From Polaromonas sp. SP1 (GTDB lineage Bacteria > Pseudomonadota > Gammaproteobacteria > Burkholderiales > Burkholderiaceae_C), in contig NZ_CP031013.1 in NCBI RefSeq assembly GCF_003711205.1, positions 1,178,001-1,242,000 on the forward strand: DNA of 64,000 bases, written 5' to 3'. Both the position numbers and the translations under genes were made by a program. The notes beneath the pieces were generated by a model, which was not told where the DNA came from, searched no databases, and worked only from the letters and a program-made list of their open reading frames with translations. This document shows, piece by piece, positions 46,300-55,839 of the stretch. The first letter of the stretch is position 1; every line of letters starts with the position of its first letter.

Positions 46300-49200
46300 T
46301 CACAACCCCGGAATCTTCTGGATCTTGGGCGGCGGTTTAGGTGCAGGCGTGCCGGCCGGCACCGGTGGCACGGGCACCGCCACCACGGCCGGCTTGGGTA
46401 TCAAGGCCGCGAATTGCGGGTCGAACTGGGTGTCAAGCTTGTCAATGAATGCTGCGACGGCTGCCTTGTTTTTGTAGTCCGGGCTACCGGCCGTCAGGGC
46501 CTGGACTTCGCCATCGATACGGCGGTTCATGAGTACGGTCATACCCTGGCTGCAGGCCGCGTTGCCTTTGCATTGCGGCATCCACTCGTCACGGATGGCC
46601 TTCTCGCGCTCCACCCGGAAAGCCCGGGCATCAAATGGCGGCACCAGCGCGGCAGCCACGCCGGGCACAGCGCCCGGGGGTGGCTGGTTGTTGAGCACGA
46701 CGTTGGCCCCGGCATTGCCCGCCGGCGGCATGACAACGGCCACGGGCTGGCTGGGCGGGGCACCCGGCACCAGGCCAGGGACGGCGCCCGGAATAGCTAC
46801 CGGGGCAGGCGCCTGTTTGTTGAGTACCACGTCGGCGCCGGCATTGCCCGCGGGCGGCATGGCCACCACTGCAGGCCCCGTGGCGGGAGGCGGCGGCGTC
46901 ACGGCAGCGATGCCGGGCTGTGTGGCGATGCGGGAGGGGGTGGCAGCCGGCAGCGCACCCATGGTCGGCAAGCCGGGCATGCCGATGCGGCCCGGCTGCG
47001 CGGGTGATGGAAGGGGTGGCCTTTGCAGCGCACCCTGCATGCCCTGCGCTCCCTGTACGCCCACCGGTGGTATTGCGCCCATGTTGACGCCAGGCGCGAT
47101 GCCGACTCTGGCCTGGCCCGCTTCGCCTACGCCTGCATTGGCCACGCCGGGGTTGATTTTGGGCAAGCCTTCAGGCGCCGTGAGAGCGCCTGTCCCAGAG
47201 GGTGGCGATGCCGGCTTGACCGCCGCCGCGCTGCCGCCTCCGGCCAGTGCGGAAGAGATCGCCGCCGCCCCCACGCCCTTGCCGGCGCCAACCGCCACAA
47301 AGCGGTCCGCATCCAGCACCGCCTTGTACTTGGGCCGCGTCGCTTCAGCCAGGCTCTTCATGCCGGCGAGATAGGCGTCCAGGCCTCTGAAGGGCACGTC
47401 CGGCACAGAGCCGATGACCAGCGTCTTGAGCAGGTTGCCTTCGGCGATTTTTTCGGTCTTGCGAATTTCATCAACCTTGGGCTTGCAGTCGTCTTGCTTG
47501 CAACGGCTTTTGGCGTCGGCATAGGCGTCGTCAAGCTGGTCCTGGGCCCGGGCCACCGAGATGTTCTGGTTGTCGCGGGTCTGTTTCTGCTTCGCCTTTT
47601 CCGTGGCGAGTGCTTTGGCCGGCAGCGTTTGCAGGAAGCTGCGGGCATCCTGCATGGCCCATGCCAGCGCACCGCTCATGGCCTCGTTCACATTGCCTTT
47701 GTCGGCCTTGACCTTTTCCAGCAGCGACATGGCGGACTGGTAGGGCTTGGGCGGGTTGCCACCCCACACTGAAAAGTCAACGGATCCTTTGGCGGGGTTC
47801 TGGTAGTCGCCGTCGTTGCGTATGCCCATGTACTCGCGCATGCTGGCGACGCAGGTAGCCTGGCCGGCTTCCCCGAATTTGGGGCAGGCACCCACCCCTG
47901 CCACATAGGTATCAACCGCCGCCTTGGCGTAGAGCGGGTTCAGCGCAAGGTAGACGTCGTCGTCCTTGGCGGCCTTCACCACCTTCGCGGCGTAGTTGGA
48001 CTTGATGACATTGCGGCGCGCAGTCCAGGTGTCGTAGGCGCCCTGGAAACTCTTGTCGAAATCCCAGGCATTGCCTTTCTGCGCCCTGGCCCGAGCATCG
48101 GCCAGCAGCGTGACGCGGCCCGGGTCGCCGTTGAGCACCAGGTTGTTGTTGCGGTCCAGGCCTATGCTGCGCAGCAGGGTGTTGACGCACTCGGTGGTGA
48201 TCTGGGCGGCGGCGGAGCTGCCCACATAAGTCGAGGCGCCTGTCAGGTCGACGCTCTGTCCCTGGCCCGGGTCTTTAGGCGCGTTGCAGAACGAGAAGTC
48301 GCCGGTCTGGAAGCGGTTGGCGCCTTCAAGCGGGAAGGTCTTTTTGGCCCACACGATGGCCTTCTGGGGGAAGACCTCGTCGGTCATGCGGCGGTTGACG
48401 ATGGCCTGTGCTTCGTTGATCACGCGGTCGCGCATCGGGTTGCAAACCGCTCTTGCGGTGTCTGCGCTGGCCTGGTGGGCCGTGTGGTAGCTCAAGCACT
48501 CGTTGCGCTTGTTCTCGAGCTCCTGCGCCGGCGTGCACGACTTGTATTCATAAATCGAATTGGTGCCGCAATAGGTGTTGGCGTTGGTGACCAGCAGGTC
48601 GGCATAGACCGGCACAAAGGGCTGGAAGTTAAACCGCCAGTACTCGGCCGGCGGGATGGCTTCCTTTTCGCCGCAGTCGTTGGGCGTCCAGCCGCACTTG
48701 GCGACCGCGACCGATACCTGGCCGACGGCTTTGCCGGCATCGGCAATCGCGTTCAGCGCGGCGCCGCCCAGGCAGCCCATCGTGGCCGAGCACGAATTGG
48801 CCGCGGCAGCGCTGGCAATCAGCGCGTTCTTCAGGTTCTCAACCACGCCTGAGCCCGCGGCCGCCACAGCACAACCGCACACCAGTTGCGCCGCCACGGT
48901 GGGCGCCCCGACGGAAAGGGGGACGGGTATGCCACTGGCAATGGCTTCAAATCCGTCGCCGGCGTAATCCGCGCCGGCTTCGGTCGCGAACTTCTTGATC
49001 GTGGGGTCCGGGATGATCTCGCTGATCGCCGACGCGATGGGCTTGGCCGCGACGCCATACAAGTTCGCCTTGCAGGCGGAATAGCTGCTGGCATTGATCA
49101 CACCGGTAGCGGCAACGCCCACGATGGCGCTGCTGATGCCGATGGTGACGGGGTTACCGCTGGTGACGTCTGCAACGCAGTTGGGATGCAGCGCCGCAAA

Positions 49201-49440
49201 CTCAAGCGCCGAGCCCACAGCCGAAACACTGTAGTAGGCCGATTTGGCGACATTGACGACGCAGCCCGCCGCCTCCTTGGCGCACTGCTTCAGCGTCTGC
49301 GCATTGACGGGTGATGCCGCAATCACCATGAATACCGCGACAAGCCAGCCTCTGGCCAGGGGCCGCACCAGGCCGGTATATGCCCGCGAGAACTCCACGA
49401 CGCGGGTTTTCCCGCGCCTCACCCCATTCATGCCCGCCAT
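46300..49440 (-). CDS. Large exported protein of unknown function
   Basis: A 1046-residue protein I do not recognise. It starts with a signal-like segment (ARGWLVAVFMVIAASPVNAQ). The N-terminal third is Ala/Ser/Gly-rich with many Cys (KQCAKEAAGCVV, CGCAVAAAGSG, CSATMGCLGG) that could form disulfides. The middle (about 330-720) is charged and helical. The C-terminal quarter is Pro/Ala/Gly-rich and low in complexity, with two copies 43 residues apart of a MPPAGNAGA-xVVLN motif. The ATG at 49440 follows GGAG. It heads the cluster with the barrel and FecR genes and is divergent from a LuxR-type gene. Confidence 0.6.
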   Translation of the reverse strand: MAGMNGVRRGKTRVVEFSRAYTGLVRPLARGWLVAVFMVIAASPVNAQTLKQCAKEAAGCVVNVAKSAYYSVSAVGSALEFAALHPNCVADVTSGNPVTIGISSAIVGVAATGVINASSYSACKANLYGVAAKPIASAISEIIPDPTIKKFATEAGADYAGDGFEAIASGIPVPLSVGAPTVAAQLVCGCAVAAAGSGVVENLKNALIASAAAANSCSATMGCLGGAALNAIADAGKAVGQVSVAVAKCGWTPNDCGEKEAIPPAEYWRFNFQPFVPVYADLLVTNANTYCGTNSIYEYKSCTPAQELENKRNECLSYHTAHQASADTARAVCNPMRDRVINEAQAIVNRRMTDEVFPQKAIVWAKKTFPLEGANRFQTGDFSFCNAPKDPGQGQSVDLTGASTYVGSSAAAQITTECVNTLLRSIGLDRNNNLVLNGDPGRVTLLADARARAQKGNAWDFDKSFQGAYDTWTARRNVIKSNYAAKVVKAAKDDDVYLALNPLYAKAAVDTYVAGVGACPKFGEAGQATCVASMREYMGIRNDGDYQNPAKGSVDFSVWGGNPPKPYQSAMSLLEKVKADKGNVNEAMSGALAWAMQDARSFLQTLPAKALATEKAKQKQTRDNQNISVARAQDQLDDAYADAKSRCKQDDCKPKVDEIRKTEKIAEGNLLKTLVIGSVPDVPFRGLDAYLAGMKSLAEATRPKYKAVLDADRFVAVGAGKGVGAAAISSALAGGGSAAAVKPASPPSGTGALTAPEGLPKINPGVANAGVGEAGQARVGIAPGVNMGAIPPVGVQGAQGMQGALQRPPLPSPAQPGRIGMPGLPTMGALPAATPSRIATQPGIAAVTPPPPATGPAVVAMPPAGNAGADVVLNKQAPAPVAIPGAVPGLVPGAPPSQPVAVVMPPAGNAGANVVLNNQPPPGAVPGVAAALVPPFDARAFRVEREKAIRDEWMPQCKGNAACSQGMTVLMNRRIDGEVQALTAGSPDYKNKAAVAAFIDKLDTQFDPQFAALIPKPAVVAVPVPPVPAGTPAPKPPPKIQKIPGL

Positions 49441-49588
49441 GTCCCTACTCCGGTTTTTTATGGGTGTTGCAAAAACACCCAACCTCACCACTCGAATGCT
49501 TGTAGCGGGAATGTATTAGTGGGTACCCTGCGAAACAACCTTCACATGAATGAAAGAGCTCACTAAAATAAATCTGATTTGAGACAAA

Positions 49589-50770
49589 ATGCAACCAAAA
49601 TTCCAACGCGGCGACGTGCCGGCCAGCTGGCATGCCAGCAGCAACGCGCCACCGCGACGCGATGAGGTCTTGCATTCGCTCTATGGCGCTATCGGCAATG
49701 ACGACCGCTGGAACGATGTCCTGAGGGTCTTCGCAGGCTATTTCAACGCCAACATCGGCATGCTGGTGGTGGCCGGCCAGGGCCAACGTGACCAGAGCTT
49801 TTACGCTGCCTTCAACCACCGCGAGGAAGCGGCGCGCGCCTACTCCGATTATTGGTGGGAGCACGACGTCATCCTGGCCGCAGTGCTGGAGCAAGGGCAG
49901 TTTGTGCGCGGCATGGTCGGCCGCGGGAGCGATGTGGTGTCCTCCGAGGACCTGCGCGCGTCGGTCTATTACAAGGAGTTCATGTCTCTCATGCCGGCGG
50001 AGCACTTCATGGGCTGCGTGCTGTCGGATGGCAGCGACGCGTCGCTCGCGCCGCCCATGCATCTGAGCTTTTTCCGGCCGCCGGGCACGGATGATTTCAG
50101 CGATGCTGAAGTGGCGGACCTGGCTGGCTTCTACCCCCATATCCACCGTGCATTCGAGCTCCACTGGGAGCACCGCAGCACACAGGAACAACTGAGCGTT
50201 TTTCACCAGAGCCTGGACGGCATGGACTTTGGCGTGCTGTTCGTTGACCCCGCCAATCGGGTACGCCATGCCAACGCCGCGGCGAAAACAATGATTGAGC
50301 ACATGGACTGGATTCCATTGCTCGGCGGCCTGGCCACACGCATTCCCGCCGAAGGCGAACTGGCCAGGCTGATGCAGGCTTGCGCGTTGGGACATGGCGG
50401 CGCGATTTCATTGGGGCCGGACCACAAGCGCATGTTTGTGCTGGCCCTTCCACTGGCCCAGACAGTGATTACCCCGGCAGGCGAAACACGGGCGTCGATC
50501 ATGCTGATGCTGATCGACCCGCAAAGACGTCCGGAAGCGGCTTTGGACTTTATCGTTCGGGCTTTTGGACTGAGCAAGGCGGAAGCCCGCCTGCTGCCCT
50601 TGCTCTTCGAGAATCGCACGCCTGCCGACATTGCACAGGCGCTTGACATCAAGATTTCCACCGTGCGCAGCCAGCTCTCAGCCATTTTTGCCAAGACAGG
50701 CACGACGCGCCAGCAGGAACTGATCCGCCTGCTGGGCACCTTGCCGCCCATTCAGCGCCTGGGCCGCTAA
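49589..50770 (+). CDS. LuxR-family transcriptional regulator
   Basis: A 393-residue regulator with a C-terminal LuxR-type helix-turn-helix (about 320-380): FGLSKAEARLLPLLFENRTPADIAQALDIKISTVRSQLSAIFAKTG. The N-terminal part (about 20-310) contains a PAS-like sensory segment, including FGVLFVDPANRVRHANAAAK, but no receiver or autoinducer domain that I can identify. It is divergent from the 1046-residue protein gene across a 148-base gap and is the best candidate to control that cluster. Confidence 0.82.
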   Translation: MQPKFQRGDVPASWHASSNAPPRRDEVLHSLYGAIGNDDRWNDVLRVFAGYFNANIGMLVVAGQGQRDQSFYAAFNHREEAARAYSDYWWEHDVILAAVLEQGQFVRGMVGRGSDVVSSEDLRASVYYKEFMSLMPAEHFMGCVLSDGSDASLAPPMHLSFFRPPGTDDFSDAEVADLAGFYPHIHRAFELHWEHRSTQEQLSVFHQSLDGMDFGVLFVDPANRVRHANAAAKTMIEHMDWIPLLGGLATRIPAEGELARLMQACALGHGGAISLGPDHKRMFVLALPLAQTVITPAGETRASIMLMLIDPQRRPEAALDFIVRAFGLSKAEARLLPLLFENRTPADIAQALDIKISTVRSQLSAIFAKTGTTRQQELIRLLGTLPPIQRLGR

Positions 50771-50783
50771 AGGCCGCGCGGCC

Positions 50784-50817
50784 AAAAAAAAAGCCCACCA
50801 GCTTGCGCCGGCGGGCT
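50784..50817 (-). terminator. Rho-independent terminator of glnK-amt
   Basis: On the minus strand AGCCCGCC (50817-50810) pairs with GGTGGGCT (50799-50792) through one G-U pair and is followed by nine U's (50792-50784). It lies about 90 bases after the amt stop. Confidence 0.85.
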
Positions 50818-50905
50818 GAACATCCAAAGGAGACTCTCAGTAAAAAAACGAAATCCGGAAAAGGGTTTCTGGAGGGGCTGCTGCGTGGGCAGCCCCTTCA
50901 ACTTA

Positions 50906-52447
50906 TCAGCGGTTGTAAGCCGTTTCGCCGTGGGACGTGATGTCCAGGCCTTCGCGTTCGTCTTCTTCGCTGACGCGCAGGCCGATCGTCAGGTCAACAA
51001 TCTTGTAGGCGATAAAGGACACCACACCCGACCACACGATGGTGATCAGCACGGCCTTGGCCTGGATCCAGACCTGGCCGGCGATGGAGTACGCATCGGG
51101 TGCCACCATGGCGACGGTGGTCCAGTCAGCGACAGCGCTTGGGCCACCCAGGCTGGGCGAGTTGAACACGCCGGTGAGCAGCGCGCCGACGATACCGCAG
51201 ACACCGTGCACGCCGAACACGTCCAGCGAGTCGTCTGCACCCAGCAGTTTCTTCAGGCCGTTCACGCCCCAGAGGCCGGCAAAACCAGCGATCAGGCCGA
51301 TGATCAGGCCGCCGCCGATACCGACGTTGCCGGCAGCAGGGGTGATGGCCACCAGGCCGGCAACAGCACCGGACGCAGCGCCCAGCATGGAAGCCTTGCC
51401 GCGCATCAGCGCTTCACCGATGCACCATGCCAGCACGGCAGCTGCCGTAGCACCCAGCGTGTTGATGAAGGCCAGGGCGGCAAAGCCGTTGGCTTCGAGT
51501 GCGGAGCCGGCGTTGAAGCCGAACCAGCCCACCCACAGCAGGGCGGCACCGACCATGGTCAGCGTCAGGCTGTGAGGCGCCATGGCTTCCTTGCCGTAGC
51601 CGATACGCTTGCCGACCATGAAGGCGCCGACGAGGCCCGCCACAGCAGCGTTGATGTGAACCACCGTGCCGCCTGCGAAATCAAGCGCACCCATCTGCCA
51701 GATGTAACCGGCCTTGCCGTTCATCGCGTCGACCACTTCCTTGCCGGTGTAGGCGTCAGGGCCCATCCAGAACCAGACCATGTGGGCCATCGGTGCGTAG
51801 CTGAAGGTGAACCAGATCACCATGAACAGCAGCACGGCGGAGAACTTGATGCGCTCGGCAAACGCGCCGACGATCAGTGCGCAGGTGATACCGGCGAACG
51901 TGGCCTGGAAGGCGGCGAACACGATCTCGGGGATCACGACACCCTTGCTGAAGGTGGCGCCATTGGCGAAGGTGCCGGCGACGTTGTCCCAGATGCCCTT
52001 CATGAAGAGCCGGTCAAAGCCGCCGAAGAAGGCGTTGCCCTCGGTGAAAGCCAGGCTGTAACCGTAGATGAACCACAGCACGACGATCATCGAGAAGGTC
52101 ACCATGACCTGCATCAGGACCGACAGCATGTTCTTGCTGCGCACCAGGCCGCCGTAGAACAGGGCCAGGCCGGGAATCGTCATCAGGATCACCAGGATGG
52201 TGGAAAGCATCATCCAGCCGGTGTCGCCTTTGTTGGGCACAGGCGCTGGTGCGGCTGCGGCAGCGGGTGCCGGGGCTGCAGCCGTTGCGGCGGCGGGGGC
52301 TGCGGCGGCCGCAGGGGCTGCAGCGGCTTCAGCCGGTTTGGCTTCTGCGGCGGAGGCGGCAGGTGCGGCTGCCGGGGCCTGCGCCATGACGGCGCCGGTT
52401 GTCAGCAGGCTCAATCCCAGGACAAGGGAAGCGAGTAGTTTTTTCAT
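50906..52447 (-). CDS. amt: Ammonium transporter
   Basis: Amt (513 residues) has a signal peptide (KKLLASLVLGLSLLTTGAVMAQ), an Ala/Pro-rich linker (about 24-70), and then the 11-segment channel. The pore histidines are present in TVVHINAAVAGLVGA and VFGVHGVCGIVGALLTG, and the channel also shows WVGWFGFNAGSA. It imports ammonium and is blocked by unmodified GlnK. The Ala/Pro-rich linker after the signal peptide is longer than in E. coli AmtB but is seen in other betaproteobacteria. It lies 40 bases after glnK. Confidence 0.95.
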   Translation of the reverse strand: MKKLLASLVLGLSLLTTGAVMAQAPAAAPAASAAEAKPAEAAAAPAAAAAPAAATAAAPAPAAAAAPAPVPNKGDTGWMMLSTILVILMTIPGLALFYGGLVRSKNMLSVLMQVMVTFSMIVVLWFIYGYSLAFTEGNAFFGGFDRLFMKGIWDNVAGTFANGATFSKGVVIPEIVFAAFQATFAGITCALIVGAFAERIKFSAVLLFMVIWFTFSYAPMAHMVWFWMGPDAYTGKEVVDAMNGKAGYIWQMGALDFAGGTVVHINAAVAGLVGAFMVGKRIGYGKEAMAPHSLTLTMVGAALLWVGWFGFNAGSALEANGFAALAFINTLGATAAAVLAWCIGEALMRGKASMLGAASGAVAGLVAITPAAGNVGIGGGLIIGLIAGFAGLWGVNGLKKLLGADDSLDVFGVHGVCGIVGALLTGVFNSPSLGGPSAVADWTTVAMVAPDAYSIAGQVWIQAKAVLITIVWSGVVSFIAYKIVDLTIGLRVSEEDEREGLDITSHGETAYNR

Positions 52448-52487
52448 GTCGATGTTCTCTTTATGTGGCTGGTAGATAGGAAACGCC

Positions 52488-52907
<420 letters not shown>

Positions 52908-52970
52908 CTATCTTCATTAAGAGCTCCGGGGTGCCACGAAAGGATGGTTGGATTCGGCGAAGTCTTCGTA

Positions 52971-52987
52971 GCACGTACCGTGCCAAA
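52971..52987 (-). promoter_or_regulatory. Sigma-54-type promoter for glnK-amt
   Basis: On the minus strand the site reads TTTGGCACGGTACGTGC. The -24 element TGGCACG is perfect, the -12 GC is exactly ten bases from the -24 GG, and only one base of the TTGC box differs. Transcription would start near 52960, about 130 bases before glnK. Confidence 0.65.
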
Positions 52988-53073
52988 GTAGCCGGCCTTA
53001 TCGGCGGCAAGTCCACCTGTTCTTGCGCTGGCACGTTAGACAGCAGGCATCCGAAACACAAAAAACAAGATAA

Positions 53074-53090
53074 GCACCAGATTGGGGCGC
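53074..53090. promoter_or_regulatory. NtrC-like binding site
   Basis: GCACCAGATTGGGGCGC resembles the NtrC dyad GCACC-N5-GGTGC with one base off in the second half. It sits about 90-100 bases upstream of the sigma-54-type promoter, a normal distance for an enhancer. Confidence 0.4.
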
Positions 53091-53131
53091 AAATTGCGCA
53101 CAACTTTGGAGCATCACCAGGGAGTTTGTCA

Positions 53132-54223
53132 ATGAGCTTGTCTTTAGTGCGCAGCCGCGCCTTGTTGGGCCTGGACGCGCGGCCGGTGCAGGTCGAAGTG
53201 CACCTGGCCAACGGCCTGCCCAGCTTTACGCTGGTCGGCCTGGCCGAAACCGAAGTGAAGGAAGCCCGCGAACGCGTGCGCTCCGCCATCCAGAACACCG
53301 GGCTGGACTTCCCGGCCAATAAAAGAATCACGGTCAACCTGGCGCCGGCCGATTTGCCCAAGGACTCCGGGCGCTTCGATTTGCCGATTGCGCTGGGCAT
53401 CCTGGCGGCCAGCGGCCAGGTCGACGCCCGCAAGCTCGAGGGCTACGAATTTGCCGGGGAGCTGTCTCTGGGCGGCGACCTGCGGCCCGTGCGCGGAGCG
53501 CTGGCCATGAGCCTGGCGCTGACGCGCCCGCTTCTCCAGGGTGGCCCCGCCACCGAAAAGCTGCCCAAACTGGTGCTGCCCGAAGCCAGCGCGCAGGAGG
53601 CGGCCCAGGTTCCCGGCGCTGAAATCTTCCGGGCGCACCATTTGCTGGATGTGGTCCGGCAGTTTTTGCCGGGCGATGCGCCGGTGGACGTGCAGGACGG
53701 ATGGGCCCGGGTGCAGCCCGTCGCCCTGCCCGCACAAACCGCCTACCCGGACCTGGCCGACGTCAAAGGCCAGGCCGCCGCCCGGCGCGCCCTGGAAATT
53801 GCGGCCGCCGGCGGGCACAGCCTGTTAATGATGGGCGCCCCGGGCTCGGGCAAGTCCATGCTGGCGCAGCGCTTTGCCGGCCTGCTGCCCGCCATGACCA
53901 CCGAAGAAGCCCTGGAAAGCGCGGCCGTCGCCTCGCTGGGCGGCCGGTTCACCATGGACAAATGGGCGCTGCGCCCCACCTGCGCGCCGCACCACACGGC
54001 CAGCGCGGTGGCGCTGGTCGGCGGAGGCTCACCGCCACGGCCGGGCGAAATTTCGCTGGCGCACCGCGGTGTGCTGTTTCTGGATGAGCTGCCTGAGTTC
54101 CCGCGCGCGGCGCTTGAGGCGCTGCGCGAGCCGCTGGAGTCCGGCGCCATCACCATCTCGCGCGCCGCCCAGCGCGCTGAATTTCCGGCGCGCTTCCAGC
54201 TCGTCGCAGCCATGAACCCCTGA
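53132..54223 (+). pseudogene. comM: comM (YifB-like Mg-chelatase-family ATPase), truncated by island insertion
   Basis: ComM is a hexameric helicase that promotes branch migration during natural transformation. The N-terminal domain is intact ([25 protein letters not shown]), as are Walker [12 protein letters not shown] and Walker [11 protein letters not shown]. The frame ends after FQLVAAMNP with a TGA created at the junction; full-length relatives continue with CPCG and about 140 more residues, including the sensor-2 region. The remnant (363 residues) should be non-functional. The missing 3' part should lie beyond the far end of the island, outside the window. Confidence 0.92.
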
Positions 54224-54281
54224 GGATTCATTGCTTAACCACCATCAATATAAAGAGAAATACAAAAGGAATGTAGCGGCG

Positions 54282-55763
54282 TTAGCCGATGCTTTGCGAG
54301 TTCGAAGAACTCGCAAAGCCTGGGTTATAGAGGAAGTTGAACTCAACTTCCCCACTTCCTACCACCACCCGATCAAGGATAGTCTCAACGACTTGTCGGC
54401 GTTCAGGATGGGGCAAGGTATCCCACCGCTCCACCAAGTCCTTACTCCCTGACAAGACTTCTTCTTGGGACGCCAGAGCTATCTTGAGGACATCCCGCTT
54501 GGCAAGGAGCGCTGGCAGCTCCTCGTCAATTTGCTCAAGCCTGACTCGGAGTTTTTCGTAGCGCGCTCCAAAACCTTTTTTGTCCAAAGCATTCGCCTGG
54601 AAGAGTTCGATCAGCTTGTCAGCCTCGCCTAAGAGCTTTTTCTGCTCTGCATCTAGGCTCGTGATGAGCGCGTCAAACGACTTCACTTTTTCGTTACCTG
54701 CTTGGATATGTCCAAAAATTTCATCAGGCGAAAAGACGAATGCCCGCAGTTCTTCTTTGAAAATGGCTTCAAGGTCTTTGGTCGGAATCTTCGTGCGGCA
54801 CTTGCTGCATGTGTATTTCGGGGAGTTTGAGGGAACGTACATGCGTGCGCCGCAAACGCACGCCGCAACGCCCGCAAAGAGGTGTACGGCTGGTTTCGTC
54901 TGCCGCTTACCTTGGGCGCGCTTTTCGTCCAGGATGACGTTTACCTCCGACCAAAGCTCAACGCTCACGATGGGTTCAACGGGCACCAACACCCAATCGT
55001 CTTCCTTCTTGAGTGTCCACGAACCTTTGCTGTTTGCCGTCTGGGTGTAATTGGCTCGCCGGGTGCCCTTGGCCGTCGGATCGCGCAACAGTCGGTCCAC
55101 AGTGGTATCGGTAAAGGGACTGTCGTTTCGGGTTCGATACCCGCGCTCATTCAAGATGCGGGCAACAACTTTTTTTCGCCTGTGTTCAAGGAACAGTTCG
55201 TACATGAGCTTTCGAACTGGCGCCTCCTGCGGATTCACCGCAAGCTTTCCATCTTTCCACTCATAGCCAAAAGTTGCTGCACCACCAGTCGGCTTACCCA
55301 TCTGTGCACGAATGGGCACAGATGCTGCCACACGCGCCGAAATCTCCTCACGCTCCCAGGTGGCCATTGCGGCAATCATGGTGTAGAACAAGCGACCTGC
55401 AGGCGTTGAGGTATCGATTGCTTCCCCGAGCGAAACGAGATCAGCGCCGGCCTCCCGAAAGTGATCGGCAAAGTCGAGCAACTCGCGAGTATTGCGGGCG
55501 AGACGGGCAAGCTTGGAGAAGATGAGCCCCGTAATGTGCCCGCTGCGTATGTCTTCGAGCATCCGCTTGGCTTCAGGCAAGTCTTTAACTGTCTTCCCAG
55601 ATGTCGCATCCAAGCGGTACATCTCAACGACATTCCAGTCGCGAGACTCGGCGTAGGCCCGCGCACGGCGTTCATGCGTCTCAGGTGATTCGCCCCGCAC
55701 CTGGTCTTCGGTTGAGACTCGAATCCAGATACCTACCCGTTTTGCAGTTTCGGCTTTTGCCAT
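54282..55763 (-). CDS. Large serine recombinase 1 (probable island integrase)
   Basis: A 493-residue recombinase. The resolvase domain (about 8-155) has nucleophile S17 in IWIRVSTEDQ and the basic/active-site stretch FSKLARLARNTRELLDFA. A recombinase domain follows (about 170-300), then a zinc ribbon (CVCGARMYVPSN...YTCSKC) and a C-terminal coiled coil (about 370-450). Its 3' end faces the comM junction, as expected for an integrase next to its attachment site. A perfect 13-bp inverted repeat lies in its last codons. It is divergent from a small HTH gene that may control it. Confidence 0.93.
   Translation of the reverse strand: MAKAETAKRVGIWIRVSTEDQVRGESPETHERRARAYAESRDWNVVEMYRLDATSGKTVKDLPEAKRMLEDIRSGHITGLIFSKLARLARNTRELLDFADHFREAGADLVSLGEAIDTSTPAGRLFYTMIAAMATWEREEISARVAASVPIRAQMGKPTGGAATFGYEWKDGKLAVNPQEAPVRKLMYELFLEHRRKKVVARILNERGYRTRNDSPFTDTTVDRLLRDPTAKGTRRANYTQTANSKGSWTLKKEDDWVLVPVEPIVSVELWSEVNVILDEKRAQGKRQTKPAVHLFAGVAACVCGARMYVPSNSPKYTCSKCRTKIPTKDLEAIFKEELRAFVFSPDEIFGHIQAGNEKVKSFDALITSLDAEQKKLLGEADKLIELFQANALDKKGFGARYEKLRVRLEQIDEELPALLAKRDVLKIALASQEEVLSGSKDLVERWDTLPHPERRQVVETILDRVVVGSGEVEFNFLYNPGFASSSNSQSIG
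54291..54319. repeat. Perfect 13-bp inverted repeat in the recombinase 3' end
   Basis: GCTTTGCGAGTTC (54291-54303), GAA, GAACTCGCAAAGC (54307-54319). It encodes part of the recombinase C-terminus (FASSSNSQS) and lies about 70 bases from the comM junction. It could be a terminator stem without a U-run, or a protein-binding site at the island end. Confidence 0.7.
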
Positions 55764-55790
55764 AGTTGCCCCGTTTAAAGCAACAGATTA

Positions 55791-55836
55791 CACGTTAATT
55801 AGTGATCTATCAAGAAGATTTGCACATTAAATAGCG
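55791..55836. promoter_or_regulatory. Direct repeat between recombinase 1 and HTH gene
   Basis: CACGTTAATTAGTG (55791-55804) and CACATTAAATAGCG (55823-55836) agree at 11 of 14 positions and are 32 bases apart, about three helical turns. The site lies between the divergent recombinase and HTH starts and could be an operator. Confidence 0.35.
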
Positions 55837-55839
55837 AGC

